Assembly (NCBI RefSeq): GCF_035046505.1
Contig: NC_089829.1
Location: 26,489,109-26,553,108 of the forward strand
Direction: 5' to 3'
Origin: Tiliqua scincoides
Taxonomy: Eukaryota > Chordata > Lepidosauria > Squamata > Scincidae
Length of the DNA: 64,000 bases
Shown: in pieces, positions 32,261 to 43,878 of the stretch
Position numbering within the stretch: position 1 is the stretch's first letter
How the letters are laid out: each line of letters opens with the position of its first letter
Notes under the pieces: generated by a model
What the model was told of the DNA's origin: nothing
Database searches by the model: none
The model's input: the letters and a program-made list of their open reading frames with translations, nothing else
Translations under genes and position numbers: made by a program

Positions 32261-34342
32261 ACATGGGCACAAAATGCCTGTGCACTACATGTGTTCTACT
32301 CCCCTTTCCATACCCTATCAAACAAATGTTGTGCTTGAATCGCAATAATCCTACTTCAAGCACAAACTAACTCCTTTTCATATTAAATGCTGTTAAACAT
32401 TTGTGTTTATTCATTAATTGAAGAGAAAAAAATTATGAGCAGTTTGCTAACACAGAAGTCCATGTAAGACACCCTGTTGCGGGTTATGTGAGCACAATGT
32501 ACAGTAGGTGGAGGAGGAGGACAGCGGGTTGCTCAGATACTGGGTGTGAGAAGAGGTGTTATAAGTAAAGAAGAGTATTTTGTTTCTTTTTCAATCTGTG
32601 AAAATTTTCACAGCGTTGGGAGAAATTGACAACCTGGTGGGTGGTGGTGCTGGAGAAGGGAGGACTAGGAAGGAATTTGTGAAGGGGGAATCAGAGGAAG
32701 GCCCATATTTTGAGGAATTTATGGGATAAGATTAGGAGGGACTTACAAGCCTGTCTGTTTGTGGGTGGAGCCAGGGGAGCTAAGAGGGCACGTACGGTAT
32801 TGAGAGGTTGCACAGCTGTTTACCAATCAAGCAATATTGGATATAGTACCATGTCACAAAATAATAACAAAATGTTATTCCTAATGGTGACTCACACTGA
32901 GACCCTGCCTTTAAAACGAAGCACCATGAAAGGCATTTGGAAATAGTTTTCTCTCAATCCTCGACTGATTGCCAATGTTTGTCATGCTCTGGGGCATGTG
33001 TCATGACCATGACATGACAAATGCTCAATGCCTTTGGAGCTCCAGAGCGTCCTAAATGGGCCTCTCTGGATGGTACAATATGCTTCTCAAATCTTTCTGG
33101 CAAACTGCAGAAATGACGTGCTTTCAGAGAACTCAAGTGCTGCTGCAGAATTAATTCAAGTGCAATTACAAAATGATTTAAGAGACAATCTTTCTCCTGA
33201 CCTTCTTGTGGAATGGCACAGTTTTTTTATCAGAGCTATAAATCCCTTGCGCTGCCAGGTTTGCAGACCTCATCTTTCTGTGTCATTACGAGTCAGGAAG
33301 CTGGAGGACAGACTAAAGATCTGATTTCTGTAAATCATCCTTCGTGGGCAGACGCCTCCCATGCACAGAGGAGCGGGCTTTGGAACTCAGGACAGAACAT
33401 TTAGGCATTCAGGTGGTTATTTATTGGGTTGATCGCACACATTCTCTGACAGATCTGCTACTCTGGGCTTTTCCACATCCTGAGCCGCTAATGCTCTTGA
33501 TCAGGGGTCTCCAAATTTTTTGGCCCCGGGGTCACATGGGGGCAGAGACTCGCAACTCGACTCAAGTCAAGCTGCGATGAACTTGCCCATCCCTGGTCCC
33601 ACCCCATATATATCTGCATCACATCATATGGGCAGCATACCACCTTCTCTCCCCAGAAGCAGATCCAGAACTCATTTTCAGTGTAAGTCTGGAAGATGCA
33701 ATCAGAGACAGTAAGTACCTGCATGCACTGCAGAAATATTCCTGTAAGCAGAATATTGAGGGAGAGTTTCAGGCAATGTGTGAGTCCAGCATTATGAGCT
33801 TCTGCAGCTGGAGATGCATCCACATTTTTAAAAAGTTGTCAGACAGAAACAAAACTACTCTTCAATCTGGTGCTTCCTGATCTGCAGCCCTTAGAGGCTG
33901 AATTTAATCAAGAAAGATGTTTACAGTAATCACGCACAAGCTTTCCAAACTTAGCAAGATACTTAGGGATTTAAGATCTCCTTCAGGCTGTTAAGTGCTG
34001 CTCCCCAGGCAGTGCTCTTGAATAACCTTCTGTGCGACCAGTCCCACTGGCAATTTACTTAAAAGTAGCAGCTCAGGTGTCCTGGCCATACTCCAACTTG
34101 GGTAATTACATTCAGCTGACCTAAATTCTCCCTGCCACTTCTATTGGATGCTATTCTTGGTTTGCTCTCTTCACTTGCTGGACAGCTTGGGAGTACGCTC
34201 TTCAACTCTGGCCACATTTCACCCCAAAATTGTCTGCATTTTAGAGGTGGGGTAATGGGGTAAAGCTTATCTCTGATCTTTGGAAAGCTAGACTGTTACA
34301 TAGGGTACACGCATTTTGATGTCTTAAGAATTAGACATATTC
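32261..34342. other. Intergenic, mostly unclassified
   Basis: No gene was recognised. A hAT-like left end ('caggggtctccaaatttttt') starts at 33,505 without a matching right end. 33,000-33,330 has balanced composition and few repeat signs, but its open frames match no family I know. Confidence 0.4.
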
Positions 34343-34543
34343 TTGGGTATATTTGGGATGCTGAATCCAAAAACAGCATCAGATTTGCATGATTGGTTCT
34401 AGTTTTGGGGGTTGATCTAGCCACCTTCCTGAGAAGGCTGCATGAATAAGTATATAAGGTGGCTAGGTGGCCATACTCCCAAAATTAGAGCCAATTGGGC
34501 AAAACCAATGCCATTTTTTGATTCAGCACCCCAAAAATATCCT
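34343..34543. mobile_element. Palindromic fold-back element, copy 1
   Basis: 'tgggtatatttgggatgctg' at the left pairs imperfectly with the reverse complement of the right end, 'gattcagcaccccaaaaata'. The halves meet near 'aaggctgcatgaataagt'. It shares its outer sequence with the palindrome at 37,361-37,605, so this is a repeat family, not a one-off hairpin. Confidence 0.7.
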
Positions 34544-35258
34544 AAATTTGTTCAAACATCCTTGGCAACTTAAAAAGAAGTGTCTGTCTGTTTGTTTGGT
34601 GGGGTAGGCAAGTGTTATACTTTCAATTATGATTCTTTAGGCATGGGCAGCCCAATCATGAGCTGTCCAGAGTGCAGGGCTGCCTTGGCACCAAAAATGG
34701 CTGCCACAGCATCCAATGTACAACCAGACAGCCACCGGTGGTTCGTTGGAAGAAGGGGATATTTATCCCCTTCCACTCAGTAAGGAAAGTAGCCCTGCAA
34801 TGGGGCTACTCAATTCTGCTGAAACCCTCAGCCTGACACAGAATTAAACAGCTCCCTGTTGGGCAGCACAGCCCGATGGAGCTGAGCTCCACATCCTGCC
34901 CTCTGCTCATCCCACTCCCTCCCCCACCATGCTTCCTCCCTGCCCTCTGCCTACCTCACCCACCCCAAAACACCTCCCCCCAGCCTCCCCCCATGCTCCT
35001 ACCTACCTCTCCAGCACCCAGCGATTTGGGTGACTGCCAAGTGGCGAAGCACCAGCTATCTTCTGGTACTAGCCCACTGCCTGCTGGTGTTGGGTTAGCT
35101 TTGGTGATCGGCCGGCGCTAAGCCCCACAAACATGCCTTATGGCATGTTCGCGACAATGCCTGCCAGCGGTGAGCCAGCGCGCACTGCATAGGATTGGGT
35201 CCAAAGTCATACTGGACCAAACTGGATGTGTCTTTAACCTTGTAATTAACTTGCACGT

Positions 35259-35278
35259 TGTGTGTGTGCGTGCGTGCG

Positions 35279-35326
<48 letters not shown>
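35259..35326. repeat. Self-complementary (TG)n(TGCG)n(CACG)n(CA)n tract
   Basis: About 68 bp of uninterrupted alternating purine-pyrimidine: (TG)n, then (CGTG)n, then (CGCA)n, then (CA)n. It is symmetrical about 35,280, so it can form a cruciform and is a strong candidate for Z-DNA. Confidence 0.95.
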
Positions 35327-35327
<1 letters not shown>

Positions 35328-35329
35328 GT

Positions 35330-36022
35330 AAATAATTAGCTATGGTGGCCATGATCTGAGTCAAAAGTGAAATATAGAATGAAACATTCCATTTTGTCCC
35401 AGGATATGTCACAAATATAATGTGATGCTTCTATACCATTTTCTTTCTTGAGCAATTGGAACACTAAGCATCTCCATAGAAGAGCAGGTAGGCAGAAAAT
35501 GAGAGACCCAAACAGTAGCTAACCTGAATGCTTAATCTTAATTTACTTGAAGATGAACCCTTGTGAACCTCTTGCCTTCTTCACAACCAAGCAGCAGAAC
35601 AGCTGAGCTCTTCCAAAATCCTCTTTTTTATATATATAGTAGCAGATCCTGCAAAGCTTACTTTGAACCTCTCAGTAGCCAACAGCTTCCTATAGCAAAG
35701 TATTCAGGTGTAAACAAATATGAGTTAACTATTTTTTCCTATGAGGGTCTGCTCAAGTATGCCTCTGCTCTGTGTCTTGATTACAATAGAGAAGGGGATT
35801 GGATTTGTCCTGCTTGTGGTCCCTCATTCCCTCCCCTCATAGCTGGAAGGGGAGGGGAAGGGGCTGTAGCTGGGGAAAAAAAATGGAAGATGAGACACCA
35901 CTGCTTTATATCCTCTTCTCCAAGGTTCTGGCAGCTGGCACTTGTTGTTTTTCCAGAATAGCCTGGCATCTGTTGAATTTTGGTACCTAAAGCAGCTGCC
36001 TGTGCTGATTACTGGGTTAGAC
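35330..36022. other. Intergenic, no recognised element
   Basis: No exon or clear repeat. Open frames on both strands around 35,560-35,990 match nothing I recognise. Confidence 0.4.
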
Positions 36023-36414
36023 CAGCAGTTTCCAAACTTTGGGTTGGGACCCACCAGAGGGCCGCAACCCGATTTTTTGTGGGTTGCGAAACTGACATGC
36101 TGATAGCTGACAAGGAAAATGCATCGAGCCCTATGGAAACCTAAATGGGGCAGCATGTGTGTGCTTACTCACAAGTAGGCAACTGGGCCTTGATTCACTG
36201 AAAAGAGGAATACAAGAGCACCAGAATGGTCCGGATCTGATGAACTTGGAGCTCCAGAAGGCAGCCCCCCCCATAGCAAAAAGGAAAAAAAACAGAGACT
36301 TAAGCGGCTGATAAAGTGATTTTTTTTTTTTTTAATCTTGTAAAGCTGGCTGGGTCCCCATATAGTGTCTTTTTAAAAAGTGGGTTCTGGTGCTGAAAAG
36401 TTTGGGAACCACTG
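36023..36414 (-). mobile_element. hAT-type element, family C (inverted orientation)
   Basis: The ends 'cagcagtttccaaacttt' and 'aaagtttgggaaccactg' are inverted repeats. The flanks ggttagac (36,015-36,022) and agttagac (36,415-36,422) match at 7 of 8 bases. Confidence 0.88.
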
Positions 36415-36477
36415 AGTTAGACTGACCCTAGCTGTAATACATAAAAATCTAAGAAGAGTGTCATTCCATCAGACTGA

Positions 36478-36677
36478 GGGCGCAATCCTAACCCTTATGT
36501 CCGTACTTTCCAGCACGGACTTAAGGGCAATGCAGCTCTGAGGTAAGGGAACAAACATTCCCTTACTTTGAGGAGGCCTCTGTGAGTGACACCCAACTGC
36601 AGGATGCAGCACACAGCCCATTGGCACCGCTATGCCAGTGCTGGGAAGCACTGACATAAGGGGTTAGAATTGTGCCC
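36478..36677. mobile_element. Harbinger-like MITE
   Basis: The ends 'gggcgcaatcctaaccctta' and 'aaggggttagaattgtgccc' are inverted repeats, flanked by TGA (36,475-36,477) and TAA (36,678-36,680). The interior 'caactgcaggatgcagcac' is shared with the copies at 7,759 and 63,357. Confidence 0.7.
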
Positions 36678-36679
36678 TA

Positions 36680-36905
36680 AATGTCCATCTAACATAGCAT
36701 CCTGTTTCTTACAGCGGCCATCCAAGAAATCTCCAAGAAGCCCATCGAAAGGGCATGAAAGTAACCACTCTCTCCCAGTGTTGCTCCCCAAGCAAGTGGC
36801 ATTCAGTAGTAGACTTCTCCTGAGCATGGAGGTTCTACTCAGCCATAATGACAAACAGCCATGGACATTTCTGCATCCCATTGACATTTGAAGCACTGTT
36901 GTTCA
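36680..36905 (-). repeat. LINE (CR1/L2 group) 3'-end fragment
   Basis: 'gtccatctaacatagcatcc', 'gccatccaagaaatctccaa' and 'gcattcagtagtagacttct' follow the order of the reverse-complemented LINE 3' end seen elsewhere in the window. Confidence 0.6.
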
Positions 36906-37142
36906 GGAAAAACATTCCGTTTGTGCCTCAGAGCCCTAAAGAATACACACCCTTGGTGATTGAAGTGATTAAACCCTGAAATGCTTTTGATTCTGCAACC
37001 CGATCAATTTGTTATACAGCTCCTTGACAACAGTTGTCATGGCAATATCATATTCCTTCATCTGTGAGACACGTTTCTGCATCTACTGATGGAATAATAA
37101 CCCCAAATCTCTGCCTGAAGCCAAGCCAGTGGGCAGAAAAGA

Positions 37143-37228
37143 CAGAGGCTGCAATCCAATGTACATTTTCCTGGGAGTAAGCCCCACTGAAAACAGTGGT
37201 ACTTATTTTTAGGTAGATATGCCTATTA
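37143..37228. repeat. Short palindromic repeat copy
   Basis: 'ggctgcaatccaatgtacat' to 'ggtagatatgcctatta', a full-length diverged unit. A local direct duplication ('cacacattttgctttgtttt' with 'attttgcacatttaaacatt') follows at 37,240-37,352. Confidence 0.6.
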
Positions 37229-37360
37229 CACAGGCCAACACACATTTTGCTTTGTTTCGTAATTTTGCACATTTAAACATTACACACATTTTGCAACACA
37301 CAAAGCAACACACATTTTGCTTTGTTTTAATTTTGCACATTTAAACATTACACCAATTCC

Positions 37361-37605
37361 TGGGTATATTTGCGGTGCTGATTCCAAAAATGGCATCCAT
37401 TTTGCCCTATCACATCTAGTTTTGGAGATATAGTATAGCATTAGTGAATAATTCAAGCAGCTTCCTCATGAGGAAGCCTACACCATGGCTTCCTCATGAG
37501 GAAGCTGCTTGAACCATTCACTAATGAGGCTACACTACATCTCCAAAACTAGATATGATAGGGCAAAATGGATGCCATTTTTGGAATCAGTACCCCAAAT
37601 TCATA
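37361..37605. mobile_element. Palindromic fold-back element, copy 2
   Basis: Arms 37,374-37,478 and 37,487-37,594 are near-perfect reverse complements with an 8-base spacer (tacaccat). Each arm ends in 'cttcctcatgaggaag', itself a palindrome. The family is shared with 34,343-34,543. No unambiguous target duplication was seen. Confidence 0.88.
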
Positions 37606-37849
37606 TCAAACCACCATAAAGTTTGGGAAAAACTTTTCTGACCCTCAATTTTGTAGGCCTGTGTTATTGAACCTCGACTCTTGCAGGGACCAGAAGATGG
37701 CCTTGACAATCAGCCAGTGGTGGAAGGAGTTTCCGAGTCTTGGTTTTGACAGTTGGTGAGGCAAAGCCGATCCAGCCCAGAAAAATCCAGGTTAATCCTG
37801 GATTCTCATCCACAACACAGAACACAACAAAATAACAAGTAGTCCAAAA

Positions 37850-38045
37850 GGAACCTAGAAAGCTGCCTTATACTGAGTCGGGCGTTTGGTCCTCTAGCTC
37901 AGTATTGTCAACACTGACTGGTGGAGGATGCCCAAGATTCCAGACAGGTGTCATCCCTACCCTTACCTGGCAAAGCTGCCAGGGATTGAACCTGGAGCCC
38001 TTCTAAATGCTGCAGGTGTCCCTTGACTGAATTACAGCCCCTCCA
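37850..38045 (-). repeat. tRNA-derived SINE, nearly full length
   Basis: The reverse complement begins 'ggggctgtaattcagtcaag', has a perfect B box 'ggttcaatccc', and ends in the conserved tail 'actcagtataaggcagcttt'. This is the best-preserved SINE in the window. Confidence 0.8.
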
Positions 38046-38239
38046 CAAGAGATGGGCTTATTCTCAATCACTAAATCTAATTACTATCAGACATGGGCAT
38101 ATTTGAGGCTATGTAGGTATGACTCATACGGCTAGGAAGCTGCTGAATGATTAAGATGACAAACCTACAGGCACTCACCTGGGAACCCCATCTAATGAGT
38201 TCATGCAGGAAACGAGAGTGAAAGTGACAAAATCTTGAT

Positions 38240-38760
38240 TTGCAGCGGGCAGCCCTGTCCTAAACTGCATTGATGCAGCCAGGCTACATGGCCTACGCTG
38301 CATCACACACCACTCAGGAGGCAGCTGGAGGTCACCTCGGGGTAATGAGATACATTTCCCCTTACCCCATGTTGAGCCTCAGCCATCCCTATGCAAATCT
38401 GGGAAGCATCAGGTGAGGCTGCCCGGCCCCAGGGGAAGAGGGTTAGGATACAGTGGAGGAGGCATTCGCCAATCCTGTCCCCTCCTGAGCCAAATCCTTC
38501 CCCCCCCCCCGTTCCATCCTCCCCAGCCCAGAAATTCTCCCTCCCCACCTCCAAGATGCCCCTTCCTGCCACCTTCTTTCACCCCCCCCACACCACCAGG
38601 CGCAACATCTTTACCTGTGCCAGCTGGCACTGGGACAGGATGCAGTGCGGGCCGTGCTGACACCTCCTGAGTTACCATGAACATGCTTTGCAGCACATTT
38701 GTGACACTCTGAGCTGGCATGCAGACGCTGCGCAGGCTCAAGCCAACTTTAGGAGAGTGC
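38240..38760. repeat. Degenerate Harbinger-like/unclassified repeat
   Basis: Carries 'gacaggatgcagtgcggg', 'catgctttgcagcacatttg' and a C-run at 38,500-38,509, similar to the longer elements at 22.77 and 23.64 kb. The edges are not clear. Confidence 0.4.
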
Positions 38761-38784
38761 CGCCAGTCTCTTAAATTGCCTTGT

Positions 38785-38862
38785 TGAACAAACTTACATC
38801 AGAGTAAACCCCATTGAATACAGTGGAAGTTACTTGTGAGCAAATGTGCATAGGATTGCATT
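38785..38862. repeat. Short palindromic repeat copy
   Basis: 'cttacatcagagtaaacccc' to 'gcaaatgtgcataggattgc'. Confidence 0.6.
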
Positions 38863-39083
38863 GAAGGCTGAACACGGGTCATTTCAGGGTGGGCCTTCCC
38901 CTTCCTGACCGTGCATTGGTGAGGCTCATTTCCTGTGGGTTTGCACAACAGGCTCTGGTGAATCATCATCATTTACCTAACATGCCAGTTTTCTTGCCTA
39001 AATCTGATGCATGCCCATGAGAATCACTTGCATCAAAATAAATCTGCATCTGTTAATCCCACTTTGTTCTTTCTTTGTTCTAG

Positions 39084-39118
39084 TGAAGCAGCTGTTGAGG
39101 AAATTGAGATAGCAGAAG
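39084..39118 (+). other. Possible orphan micro-exon
   Basis: A strong polypyrimidine tract and acceptor (CTTTGTTCTAG) precede 35 bases and a donor-like GTATT. One frame reads EAAVEEIEIAE without a stop. No partner exon is visible and the protein is not recognised, so it could be a chance pair of splice-like signals or a non-coding RNA exon. Confidence 0.15.
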
Positions 39119-39380
39119 GTATTATTCTCAGATTCTCTATATTTATTATAACTTTTTAATATGTACTTGTATAGATGTTAGCTCTTCTTCATAGCTTGTA
39201 AGCACTAGGAAAGACCTGTATATCTGATCACGACATCTGTTTAGCAGCCATTTGCTAGAAGAACTTTGAGTGAGATCTGCAGACAGAATTTTTGTGATGG
39301 AATATGGGTAGGTTGGAGCAAAGGAAAGATCTATAAGAAACAGAAAACCCTAAATACAAGTTGTGCAATATGTATTAAGT

Positions 39381-39725
39381 CAGTGTTTCTCAAACTGTGG
39401 GTCAGGACCCACCAGGGGGGTCACAAGCCTATTTCAGGTGGGCCCCCATTCAATATTTTATTTTTAATATACTAGACTTGATGCTACCATGGAATTTGAC
39501 TGCATCTGGGGAAATGTAACAGATCTAATGGGTACTATGTATATGCTTTTAACAATGACAGTAAATGGAACTTACTCCTGGGTAAATGTGGGTAGGAGTG
39601 CAGCCTAGGATTGTTACAAATTTTCCTGCTTGATGATGTTAGTTCCGGTCATGACATCACTTCTGGTGGGTCCTGACAGATTCTCTTTCTAAAAAGTGGG
39701 TCCTGGTGCTAAAAGTTTGAGACTG
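39381..39725 (-). mobile_element. hAT-type MITE, family B (inverted orientation)
   Basis: Starts 'cagtgtttctcaaactgtgg' and ends 'gctaaaagtttgagactg'. The flanks tattaagt (39,373-39,380) and ttttaagt (39,726-39,733) match at 7 of 8 bases. Confidence 0.87.
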
Positions 39726-40516
39726 TTTTAAGTCATTTACTTCATTGTGTAATCAAGTATTTAGTCAATCAAAATAGACAAGTACAGAATTAATTGACCT
39801 GCAGCTGATTGCAAACCTCTCATCTTAATTAACTGGCAGGACAACTGAGCTCTTGCAAAGTGCTGTGGACTGAAGTCATTCACAACCTGAACCTCAGGCT
39901 GAAAAGCTGAGATCTGGCAATAGGGACATTGCCCCCTGTTTTTAGTGTGCATCTAGCATGCCTTTCTCCTGCCTGCTTTCCTTCTGTCTGTCTGTGCCTG
40001 AAGACCCCCCTACCCTCAGCCTGAATGTGTGAAAATGGCCCATATTTGCCTCATCACATTCAGCAGGAAAATCCTGATTTGCACTAGCTGAGGATATGGG
40101 AATAGGGAACATCTGAACCACAACCTTTCTGGGTGTGGTATGCGAAAATGCTGAAGCAGACACTTAGTCTTCCTGTAAATGGTAACTCTTTCAACTAGAG
40201 AGGAACCAGCTGCATGGGTGGGGTGCCTTGGTGCCTTGTCTCAGTCAAATCAGCAAAAATAAGAAGTTCGGCAGTGAAGATATCAATCTTTTTTTTTCTT
40301 GGCCTCCTAGAAAATATTTTTGCTCAGTGGCGGTTCATGTCAGTGAGTGGACTGAACTTGCAGTTGCCATGTGTATGAAGGGACAGGAAAGACAGTAGCC
40401 TCTGGCACTTACTGGGATTGAAGGGCACTACAGTTCAGACTGGGGAACTGAGGCAGCAGGCAAGCACATAGTCAGCACAGAGGTTGCAGATATCTACCTA
40501 TAGTGATATGCTCTAC

Positions 40517-41178
40517 CAATGATTTTCAACGCTTTTCTTCTCATGGCACACTGACCTCTGTGGTCTTCTCTTTGGTCTTTGCCTCTTGTGATGTCACTTC
40601 TGGCTTCTGGGAGACTCTTCCAGGCTCTGCAGCTCTGTTTCTAGGACAGGGGCCTCCAAACAGTGGCCTAAGGGCCAGATCCAGCATTCAGGAAAAGCCA
40701 TCCAGGCATGATGCTTTTCGTTATGTGCTGCAACTGCCTTTATCCTTTTACCCAATCATCTCCCAGCCTCACACAAGGTAGCCACTTCCAATGCAAGTCA
40801 CCCCAGACACCTCTGTGCCCTAATTTCCGAGGGGCAGCAGCTGTCTGGTGTAAGGCTGGGAGACGACTGGGCAAGGAGAAATGTAGCTGCAACATGGAGA
40901 GAAATCACTTCATACCGTTGGACGGCTTTTCCCAAATGCAGTGGGCCACGGTTTGGAGACCACTGTTCTAGGGCAACAGTCTGTAGTAACAGAATTGTAG
41001 AATGGTTTACCCCTTTTCCTTTGCTGGCTCTGCAGTCAGACAATTTGTTACGATATGGACTGTTGCCCTAGAAACAGATTTGCAGAACCTGGAAGAGTTT
41101 TTTCAGTGGTTTTCAACTACTGTGCTTTAAAGTCTTCAGCACATCAATGTGCCATAACCCACCAGTTGAAAATCACTA
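40517..41178. mobile_element. hAT-type palindromic element with a nested hAT
   Basis: The ends 'caatgattttcaacg' and 'gttgaaaatcacta' are inverted repeats, with 'ctcta' shared by both flanks. The inner halves ('cttccaggctctgcag' and 'ctgcaaatctgtttctaggg', the latter read on the minus strand at 41,060-41,100) are also inverted, so the original element was largely a palindrome. It is split by the element at 40,647-40,965. Confidence 0.7.
40647..40965 (+). mobile_element. hAT-type element nested in the 40,517 element
   Basis: The ends 'caggggcctccaaacagtgg' and 'cacggtttggagaccactg' are inverted repeats. The flanks ttctagga (40,639-40,646) and ttctaggg (40,966-40,973) match at 7 of 8 bases. 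Removing it restores the palindromic host element. Confidence 0.85.
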
Positions 41179-42484
41179 CTCTAATCACTGACTCAGGGAG
41201 TTGGGTGCTTATTGGGCCAGAGGCAAAACTGAGCTGCCCCAGAATAAGATAGAGGCTTCTACATACACCGGGGACTCCCTGGGGACACAGAAGTAAGATG
41301 TCAATCAAAATAAGAAGGCAGACAAAAGTCCAAAAAATAGCCAGTTGACGACTGAACTTTTCTCTAGATCTCCATAAGGGAAAGCACACTCTCTGTCTTT
41401 CATCCCATCCCAAAAGGTGCTGGCAACATTGCAGTCTGACATATCACAGGGTTATGCTCCTGAGGAAACGCAATCAATTTTTAATTTCCTTTCTGCGCTG
41501 GAAATGTGACATTTTTGCAGATCTGTGCAATCTGACCCATTTGGATGCGTGTTGAGCACAAGATGCTGACCTTCCTTTGTTGTTGTAAGGTGTTGAGTTC
41601 AACATTTTTTTTTTCTGTGCAATTGCTCCCACACATGGTGATTTCATCCCAGGGAAGTTTGTGAAAGAAATAATCTGCCCCTCCCCCCCAAAAAAATCCC
41701 CCCACCCTGTACTTTTTCAAAACGATGGTTGCAAATGACAACATCTGTTTAAAGTGGAAAAGTAGCAGCTGGTAATAGGCTAAAATGAAAATGTGGTGAT
41801 CTCATGGGGCACTGCCCTGTGGGACTCAGTCAAAATCAATTACAACCTAGATGAGATTAATTAGGCACTATCGTTTCATCTCTCCCCCCCCTCCCCACTA
41901 CTGACAGGCAAAGATTTGGCATTTGCTCACATGGTTTGCCAATTGCAGTCAAACAAAGTCACTTTTGATGCACTGTTCTGGATATTAGGCTTTTTAGGTA
42001 TACTATTCTGGATTTTTTGTTTGTTTGCTTGTTTTTTTTTAGACGTGCATTGGGTTTACAAAGGAGAAAAGAAAGAATAATGAAATAAAAATGAGAGGAA
42101 ATCAGTAAAGACCCCTTGCTTTGGTGGGGACAGAAACTGACATGATGCAATTCACAGAGAGGCTGTTCCAAAAAGCAATGGATTGTGAATCCTCCATCTG
42201 GGATCAGCAGAAGCAATATAAGAGCCTGAACCTGCAAAGGGTGTGGGTTTAATTTAAATGCACAGGAGCAGTGAAAAGCCTTCCTGAAGCTTAGTTTGCC
42301 CATACTTCCAGAGGTTGGAGCTGCCATTATATTTTGTTAACCCCCACCATGCCCAAAAATTAGGAAAACAAAACAAAACACAAGACTGCAGAAAATACAG
42401 GACTGCAATCATCTGATGTAGTCATTTGAATGCTCCATAAAAAGTATGGAAGAACCGCAGTGCTAGACAAGCTCTGGCAACACA
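41179..42484. other. Intergenic, no recognised element
   Basis: No exon or repeat was recognised with confidence. T-run at 42,030-42,040, C-run at 41,884-41,895. Confidence 0.4.
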
Positions 42485-42663
42485 GGGCCCAATCCCATCC
42501 AATTTTCCAGTGCTGGTGTAGCTGTACCAATGGGGCATGCAGTGCATCCTGTGGTGGGGAGGCAGTCACAGAGGCTGCCTCAAGGTATGGGAACATTTGT
42601 TCCCTCACCTCAGGGATGCATTGTGGTTGCACCAGTGCTAGAAATTTGGATGGGATTGGGCCC
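42485..42663. mobile_element. Harbinger-like MITE
   Basis: The ends 'gggcccaatcccatccaatt' and 'ggatgggattgggccc' are inverted repeats. Exact 3-bp flanks ACA lie at 42,482-42,484 and 42,664-42,666. It shares 'gcatcctgtggtgggga' with the 23,979 copy. Confidence 0.72.
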
Positions 42664-43878
42664 ACAAATAGCTGGTGATGTTGCACAGCCTCCATGTGCC
42701 TCAGCTTTTGAGTGCCCTTGTGTGGCTGCTTCACTGAGTAAGCATGCCTGAGCTCTCTTTGCCTTGCCTTACCTCACCTCATATAGCCCTCTGGGAGCAG
42801 GACATGATGGAGTCAGACACAACATGAAATCATCATGAGTTGTTGCTTAGTGCTTTGGGTGTGAGAGAGCTGAGTAAAGACAGTCAGTGCACGTGGTGTC
42901 TCTGCAATGCAGATATGGGGGGCATTTCAAACCTCAAACCTGTAAGACCTATTTGAGGTACTCACACATTACATTGCAGGCATGCACAGTTGTCTAGTCA
43001 GGCACAGATGCTTTTGCATGAATGATTATAATAGGCATTCATTTTAGAAGCCAACACTAAGACTCAAAAAGACAGTAGATTGAGTGCTCTGCTATATGTA
43101 CAGTATATTAAATGTAACATATGTAGAACAGCATGTGCATATAGATCAACAATGCACACCCTGTACATAGAATATACAGACACCGAGCACAGTGCAAGAA
43201 TAGGGCTACTCTGATGCAAGTGTGCTCAGAGACATCCCTGGCAATATGACGCCCCCTTTTCCATGATTAGTAGAAGAGGTATGTTGTACTCCGGCATAGT
43301 GAATTAAATGTGCATGGTTTTCTTTACCACTGATCAGGTTCCAGCCTTTCCACTCTCTGGACTAGGGGCAACTCTGCTGCAAGTCAGTCTTAAGTGCTCT
43401 CCCAGCCTGCTGTTCATAACCAAGTCACTAAACTTGTTATGCTACCCACGAGGAGCCTGATTTCAGAAGCAAAGATCCAAGGGACAATGAATCATTAACA
43501 GATGTTTTCTTGCACATGGGTCGGCATAAAAAAATATCATCCCAACAAGGACGGAACAGGAAGCAAACAACAGAACATGCTCATCTCCTGAAGGCCCACT
43601 GAACTTCCTTTCTAAGACAGTTGCATCCTGCTTTGTGGAATTTCTTTCCGCTTCATGAAGAGGAGCCCCAAATAGGACTTGTGGCTCTGGTAGGCTGACT
43701 GATGTGAAGTTCTGACTCCCTGGCATGGCTCCTGGTTTGCAGTTCTCCTCTGACAGCTGCCTACAGCTTGGTCCTGATGACTCCATCTAGTAAATCTTAT
43801 CTAATGCAAAATATCCAGGCATGCTAAACAGCCAGACAATGTGCTAGAATTTTCAGTATTTAGAAATACAAAGTTGTA
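42664..43878. other. Intergenic, no recognised element
   Basis: No gene or complete repeat. The SINE-like 'ggagtcagacacaacatgaa' at 42,810 is suggestive but short. Confidence 0.4.

Noticed and set aside
33505-33600. Complete hAT element starting with CAGGGGTCTCC
   Set aside because: Only the left end is convincing. No inverted right end or 8-bp duplication could be found.
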